64,000 nt of DNA from a bacterium (GTDB lineage Bacteria; Armatimonadota; Zipacnadia; Zipacnadales; UBA11051): NCBI GenBank assembly GCA_030604405.1, contig JAUVVY010000009.1:1-64000 (forward strand). The letters are read 5' to 3'. The position numbers and the translations under genes are program-made. Within the stretch, counting starts at the first letter, position 1. Each line of letters starts with the position of its first letter. Below, piece by piece: positions 60,301 through 64,000 of this stretch. Under the pieces are notes generated by a model. It saw only the letters and a list, made by a program, of their open reading frames with translations, was not told the origin of the DNA and made no database searches.

Positions 60301-60313
60301 GACAGGGAACTGA
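57311..60313 (+). CDS. Large heparinase II/III-like exported protein
   Basis: The 1000-residue protein starts with a signal peptide (about residues 1-22, ending PAGG-QPPP). The central part has an alpha-toroid with SSSYSHTVNRSYRG near 397 and HANSGVGHGHPDQL near 505, which are family landmarks for the His-rich catalytic zone, followed by a beta-sandwich with HHFVIDIFRVKGG near 615. The last 250 residues are a separate beta-domain of unknown type, with no discoidin or propeller features. Length is about 300 more than that of the two smaller lyase paralogues. It should be an extracytoplasmic lyase acting on an acidic polysaccharide. Confidence 0.83.
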   Translation: MSLIIGFVLLCLLTSIPAGGQPPPPAERSYGYWPPEEDVREALEIFDAYPKEQAFQGMGTSEAVEQARADYKPGDPPPDAEWVNYWMEKSDDFIYGMISAENPRSLVPNYNQGCPLHLGKSTSILPVWGKPNTYRCKFGGEEWAPGMKVKNPATGEMVEIVDDGKGWQPPEGFPQHQMFYFKPAYRMFLLRMLISYPYGAPFDFDGPELKDRGRPVYALAWAYAVTGEQEYADKALIILNRLAETYRWYTSRVDTKVDHRVSAARGYVGDHVFENGHIKNLAASYDLIFDGLSDAGAVVDFFNNKQGADYNGDGQTDTEDIRYNIEHNLFGYCWEFLYRAAPLGTSNGRMLNLEAMAHLGLVFRNDKMIQELIDGPAGIRHGVIGAFYREGRAHEDSSSYSHTVNRSYRGIGGVLSQYHGREIYTDGLDVYKEFGSRFGMIDAWREKISCDGGFFGYGDGGGTSALVVPRGELSETFLGHEVGMTLMHMGSDYRTRTHVLLYHANSGVGHGHPDQLMLKIMAYGYDFAADLGYPMNMGSPKRRQWLDRTITHPTVLIDETTQQRGSCASEDVFGACDWAQVASAYSYDTYAQAALYHRTATVIQVDEEHHFVIDIFRVKGGSQHDYPFHSHSGQDGINFAITCDEQLGERAGTLAGEDVEYLSTTKNGYSYVKDIRSGDVDATFTATWRTGDEAGTGYNVHMLGAPGREVVVGKGEARGIVHRSPLDAYLVARSSGQEDLTTTFIAVHEPFQGEDMGLTVEALPVPMPEYGDNQIPAGIRITTADGKEYRLQSVIVALKEGQRYEGPQSVLIEGPQGRLAVNWPPGADGEPTRGEIVEVDYETNWMKVTTEADLTDAPGQVIHIHNPLYPRATAFDIKAVERIAGNEWGITAVLEPILATNVITEMAADNGEIISPYNMAKQRECRRLFDGKVIICQQEPAELMRIASVETVTRDGMPTQIVTLQNVEDTGNFAANNTYAIYDYGPGDTWYICRTQVTGN

Positions 60314-60344
60314 ATAGTACATTACTTGACAAGGAGGAGTTACG

Positions 60345-63300
60345 ATGCGCCGCACGCTATTCGTAGTGGCTTTACTGGTTTTGGTGGCGAGCGTCTGGGC
60401 CGCCGACGTTCCAGAAATCACCGAACTGAAGGAGATGTATCTTGACACCGCTCTCGTTACTGACGGGGCGGCAGACTGCATCATCGCCGTTCCGGATGAG
60501 ATCGGCTATGGGCCGCTGGCAACCACACTGGCCGGCGCCATCAAGGACGCCTACGGGGCCGCGCCGCCGATAATAATCGCTGCTCAGGTCACCGAAGAGG
60601 CCATGAAGGCGACCAATGTCATCGCGCTTGGTGTATTCGCCAACAACCCGGTGGTGGAGAAGCTCTATCACCGCTCGCTGGTAATCTACGACTGGTCGTG
60701 GCCCAAGGGCGAGGCCGCCTACGTCATACGCACCGTCCACGACCCCTGGCTGACCGGCAAGAATGTGGTCTGTGTCGGCAGTGTCACAGCGGAGGGCTGC
60801 GCGGCGGGCGTTGACCGCTTCATCGAGATACTGGGCGAGAGCGAAGGCGGCAGCGTTGGCCCACTGATCGAGATCACTGGCGCTGGAAATCCGCCCAGCG
60901 AAGAGGACGTTGTCGCGACTCTGGAGAGCATCGAAAGTAACACCTCCTCCCGCTCGATGGGCAGCGTGGCGGTCGGATACTGCAACTCTTACTTCACAAC
61001 CGGCCATCCGCAGTGGGCGAAGCTGTTTGTCGCCGCGATGAGGAAGCTCATCAAGCTCTTCGAGGAGGAGGGCGACGCCTCCGATGTCCGCAGTTGCCGC
61101 CTCATCTTCAACGAGTATGACCGCATTGACGAGGGGCCGGCCTTCACCAAGCAAGAGCGCCTTGAGCTGGCGAATCTCTTCCACCGCTTCGCCAACCTGA
61201 TGCCATACGCGACACGCGAGGTGAAGCCGTCGGTAAGTCCGCACGGCAACAACTGGAACGCGACCGGCGCCTCCCACGCCGGCATGTACTTGACACGCTA
61301 CTACCCCGAACTGCCGGTCGGCAAGGCTCTTCTGGACAACATGGATACCTATTATGAGCCGAACATGATCAACTGGAAGGTCAACGAGGACTGCCCCGGC
61401 TACGGCAACATCACGCTCATCGGCAACTATGACTGGGCGTTGAACCGGCCGGACTCGCGGTACTTTGACCTGGACTGTCTGCGCAAGATGGCCGACTACG
61501 ACATGTTGATTACCGACAATGCCGGCCGCGTCTCCGGCTTCGGCGATGCCAGCGGCCTGGGCGGCAAGTACCTGGTCGCCGCATACCCGCTGGCTGCCTG
61601 GACATACAAGGACGGCCGCTATCTTTGGTGGTGGGAACACCACGGCTTCGGGCCTGCCCGCTACTGGGTGCCGCCCGAGATAATCCCCAGAGAGCGGCCC
61701 GATGATATACTCGGCGTCAGCAAGGCCCCGCTCGCCGAATGGATCTACAATCGTGGCAGCGGCGGACAGAGTCGGCAGTTTCCCATCGCCGACTGCTTTG
61801 ACAAGGTCTCCTTCCGCAGCGGCTTCGAAGAGGCGGGCCAGTACATGTGCATCAGTGGCTTCAGCTACGGCTTCCATTCTCACGCCGACGCCAACTGCAT
61901 AGTCCGCTACTATGACACCGGCCAGGTGCGCCTCTACGACGACGGCTACATGATCCCGTCGCTTGCCGAGCACAATACCGTCACGATTTTGAAGGACGGC
62001 TGGGCCGGCAGGACGCCGGAGCTGTCAAGGGTCATCGCCGAGGCCGACTTTGACGATGTCGGCATCTTCTCATCGCGGCTCGACGATTACAACGGCGTGT
62101 GGTGGGATCGCACCGTTATCTGGCCGCAGGGTCGCTACTTCCTGGTCGTAGATGATCTGCGCTGCATTGAGCCGGCGCAGTACAGCTTCCAGTGCATCTG
62201 GCGCACGCTCGGAAACGCCAAACTGGATGGCCGGCGTTGGACTTCCGACAAAGACCCCGGCCGCTTCAACCTGGTGGCGGCCTCTAACGCGGCGCTGTCC
62301 GAGAAAGAATCGGCGGGCACGTCGCTGAACGCCAAGCCCTTCCCGATGACCGAGGCGCGTGCCCTGGTGCAGGCGGCGAAGGCCGACATGCAGCCCGGCG
62401 ACAGCTACCAGTTCGCCAATGTGATGTACACCACCAATCTCGAAGGTGATGCGCAGCATGTTGACATCTATCGCGCCGGTGACAGCACCACCTACATAGT
62501 GAGTGATGGCGGCAAGTTCGCAGCCGCCGGCATCAAGCGCTCGACTGTCATCCCCGGCACCGCCATCGAGGCGGGGGCGTTCTATCTCACACCCGATACT
62601 CTAACTGTAGCAGCGGCGACCAGGCTCCGCATTCTCGGTCCGCTGCTGGAATCAAATATGCCGGTCAATGTGCAGCTCAACCTTGCTACCGGCGAAGCCC
62701 AGGTACAGGCCACCGAGCAGGTCGAGCTAACTTATGTCTCCGCCGAGGGCGAGACGACGGAGATGTTTGAAAAGGGAACGCATGCGCTCAAGCTGCGGCC
62801 CATTGACAAACCGGCGCTACAGGACATCGCCGACACGCTCGGCGAGAAGTTCCAGCAGTACGCGTCGGCGGCCGCTGGCGTGGAAGAGCGCGCTGTGGGC
62901 ACCGGCGAGAAGCTGGCAAAGCTGTGGGAGTATAATGACTTCCGCGCCTACGCCAACTTCGCCACCATGCCCGCGGTCACATTGCAGGCGGACCGCACGC
63001 CCATGACGGCTGCTGAAGCTAGCTACGGTGTAGGCAAGCCGCCGGACCTGCTGCGCCCCAGTGGCAACGTCATGTTTCGCGATGGCGAGACGGTCCAGAT
63101 TGACATTGACCTGGCCCAGCCGAAGGAGATTCGCCAGATTGTCATCAAATCACGCCAGCTCAAGACCTTCAACGGCGGCTGCGGCGTCAGCAAGCTCACG
63201 GTCTGGATGAGTGACGATGAGTTCGCCAAGGATAAGCGGGTGTTCGGCGAGCTTGAGAACTCAAAGGAACTCGAGGACACCATGATGCCATACAGCCTGA

Positions 63301-64000
63301 TGCCGGAGAAGGCGATGACCGCCCGCTATGTGCGCATCGAGGCGGTGCCCTATACCGAAACCCACAACGTCTATATCGATTCCGTCGAACTCAACGGCAT
63401 CGCCCCGAAGACGGAAATCGCTGCCAGTGGGTTCCACCTCAACGCGATGGAAGTGGCCGATATTAACGAGGATGGCCGTGATGAGCTTTTCGTTGCCGGT
63501 ACGGACAAGGCCATCCATGCCATCGGTGCGGACGGAGCCGCCCTGTGGAAGTACCAGCTCCCCAACATAATCAACGACCTGACAGCGGTCAACAGCACCG
63601 GCACAGGCGATTACCAGATCGTCGCCGCCTGCGAGGACAAGAGCATGTACTCGGTCAAGCAGGACGGCACCGAGAATTTCACCGTCCAGCCACCGCCCAG
63701 AACCTACGCCCGTGCCGGCTACCGCGGCGTCAAACCCTTCATAAGCCGCCTGACCGTCATCTACAACTCCGATATTGATAACGACGGTGACGCCGAGATC
63801 ATCATCGGCTCGGCCAACTGGCGCACGTATGTCTATGACCATACTGGCGAGCTGATCTGGGACGAGTGCTGCTGGGCCCATACTCCCACTTGTGGGGACG
63901 CTTTTGACCTCGACGGCGACGGCAAGAAAGAAGTCATCATGGGCAATAGCTACACCAGGGCGGTTGTCTATTCGCCAGAGGGCAAGGTGATCGGCTCCGG
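60345..64000 (+). CDS. Giant heparinase-like/discoidin/propeller protein, 3' end outside window
   Basis: An AAGGAGG site (AAGGAGGAG) precedes the ATG at 60345; the frame stays open to the end of the window, at least 1218 residues. A signal peptide (about 1-19, ending SVWA-ADV) is followed by a helical region. A heparinase-like catalytic zone with FSYGFHSHADAN lies near residue 507, with YMIPSLAEHNTVTI and then a beta-sandwich. A discoidin-like domain lies at about 886-1015 and is followed by FG-GAP/PQQ-like repeats with Asp-rich loops such as VADINEDGRDEL and DNDGDAEIII. The combination suggests an anchored or polysaccharide-bound lyase with a C-terminal binding propeller. The real C-terminus is unknown. 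Confidence 0.85.
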   Translation, partial: MRRTLFVVALLVLVASVWAADVPEITELKEMYLDTALVTDGAADCIIAVPDEIGYGPLATTLAGAIKDAYGAAPPIIIAAQVTEEAMKATNVIALGVFANNPVVEKLYHRSLVIYDWSWPKGEAAYVIRTVHDPWLTGKNVVCVGSVTAEGCAAGVDRFIEILGESEGGSVGPLIEITGAGNPPSEEDVVATLESIESNTSSRSMGSVAVGYCNSYFTTGHPQWAKLFVAAMRKLIKLFEEEGDASDVRSCRLIFNEYDRIDEGPAFTKQERLELANLFHRFANLMPYATREVKPSVSPHGNNWNATGASHAGMYLTRYYPELPVGKALLDNMDTYYEPNMINWKVNEDCPGYGNITLIGNYDWALNRPDSRYFDLDCLRKMADYDMLITDNAGRVSGFGDASGLGGKYLVAAYPLAAWTYKDGRYLWWWEHHGFGPARYWVPPEIIPRERPDDILGVSKAPLAEWIYNRGSGGQSRQFPIADCFDKVSFRSGFEEAGQYMCISGFSYGFHSHADANCIVRYYDTGQVRLYDDGYMIPSLAEHNTVTILKDGWAGRTPELSRVIAEADFDDVGIFSSRLDDYNGVWWDRTVIWPQGRYFLVVDDLRCIEPAQYSFQCIWRTLGNAKLDGRRWTSDKDPGRFNLVAASNAALSEKESAGTSLNAKPFPMTEARALVQAAKADMQPGDSYQFANVMYTTNLEGDAQHVDIYRAGDSTTYIVSDGGKFAAAGIKRSTVIPGTAIEAGAFYLTPDTLTVAAATRLRILGPLLESNMPVNVQLNLATGEAQVQATEQVELTYVSAEGETTEMFEKGTHALKLRPIDKPALQDIADTLGEKFQQYASAAAGVEERAVGTGEKLAKLWEYNDFRAYANFATMPAVTLQADRTPMTAAEASYGVGKPPDLLRPSGNVMFRDGETVQIDIDLAQPKEIRQIVIKSRQLKTFNGGCGVSKLTVWMSDDEFAKDKRVFGELENSKELEDTMMPYSLMPEKAMTARYVRIEAVPYTETHNVYIDSVELNGIAPKTEIAASGFHLNAMEVADINEDGRDELFVAGTDKAIHAIGADGAALWKYQLPNIINDLTAVNSTGTGDYQIVAACEDKSMYSVKQDGTENFTVQPPPRTYARAGYRGVKPFISRLTVIYNSDIDNDGDAEIIIGSANWRTYVYDHTGELIWDECCWAHTPTCGDAFDLDGDGKKEVIMGNSYTRAVVYSPEGKVIGS

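Noticed and set aside
58826-60484. A 552-codon open frame on the minus strand opposite the large lyase gene
   Set aside because: It mirrors the codon pattern of the plus-strand gene, has no family features and no ribosome site; high GC makes such antisense frames common.
60372-61973. A 533-codon open frame on the minus strand
   Set aside because: It lies opposite the signal-peptide-bearing lyase-like frame, which has motifs and an AAGGAGG site; the antisense product has only low-complexity Val/Ala/Gly composition.
1-64000. tRNA, rRNA, CRISPR arrays, insertion sequences or prophage
   Set aside because: All gaps were read on both strands; no cloverleaf, repeat-spacer array, transposase or integrase was found.

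Overview
The window is about 64 kb of GC-rich bacterial DNA with 43 protein genes. No tRNA, rRNA, CRISPR array or transposase gene was seen. Several features suggest an environmental, probably anaerobic, Gram-negative bacterium: many exported PQQ-like beta-propellers, Tat-type iron-sulfur proteins, lipoproteins, heparinase II/III-like lyases, discoidin-type enzymes, Gfo/Idh/MocA and xylose-isomerase-like proteins, a non-pyrrolysine MttB homologue, and a cobalamin riboswitch. Such gene content is familiar from Planctomycetota, Armatimonadota, Hydrogenedentota and related lineages. The phylum is an inference; no marker gene here settles it.

Layout. (1) 1-2.3 kb: a gene tail, a GNAT acetyltransferase, a CooC-like nickel-insertion ATPase and a small membrane methyltransferase. 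(2) 2.3-19.9 kb, minus strand: a long probable operon read from a good promoter at 19,994-20,022. It encodes a membrane-anchored PQQ-like propeller, an NHL lipoprotein, two Tat-type iron-sulfur proteins, a NapH-like membrane polyferredoxin, a propeller with a collagen-like segment, a NuoE-NuoF-ferredoxin fusion, a GltD-like flavoprotein that lacks its NAD(P)H domain, a MacB-like ABC exporter pair and two more exported propellers. (3) 20.5-29.0 kb, plus strand, divergent from (2): a tightly coupled operon of a ferredoxin, a radical SAM enzyme, a squalene-hopene-cyclase-like class II terpene cyclase, a propeller, a DUF116-polyprenyl synthase fusion and a second alpha/alpha-toroid protein. (4) 29.0-37.1 kb: small-molecule metabolism (TIM-barrel isomerase, AIM24, PrpD, MttB-like, DegT aminotransferase) and a discoidin lipoprotein. 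(5) 37.4-40.8 kb: an SbcD/SbcC (YhaO/YhaN-like) pair. (6) 40.8-44.1 kb: a cobalamin ABC importer under a cobalamin riboswitch with its own terminator; back to back with it lies a promoter-terminator unit that probably makes a roughly 70-nt RNA. (7) 44.1-46.5 kb: DUF3800 and TrpB2-type genes. (8) 46.9-64.0 kb: a polysaccharide-degradation locus with four large heparinase-like proteins, a transglutaminase-like protein, an oxidoreductase, a discoidin/TIM-barrel protein and a flavoprotein. The last gene runs off the window.

The most interesting part is the divergent pair (2)+(3). One side looks like a chain from NADH through flavin and iron-sulfur proteins across the membrane to exported iron-sulfur and propeller proteins. 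The other looks like a pathway that makes a long prenyl chain, cyclises it with a DxDD-type cyclase and modifies it by radical SAM chemistry. I infer, but cannot show, that the two halves belong together, for example as synthesis and use of an unusual cyclic isoprenoid lipid or redox carrier.
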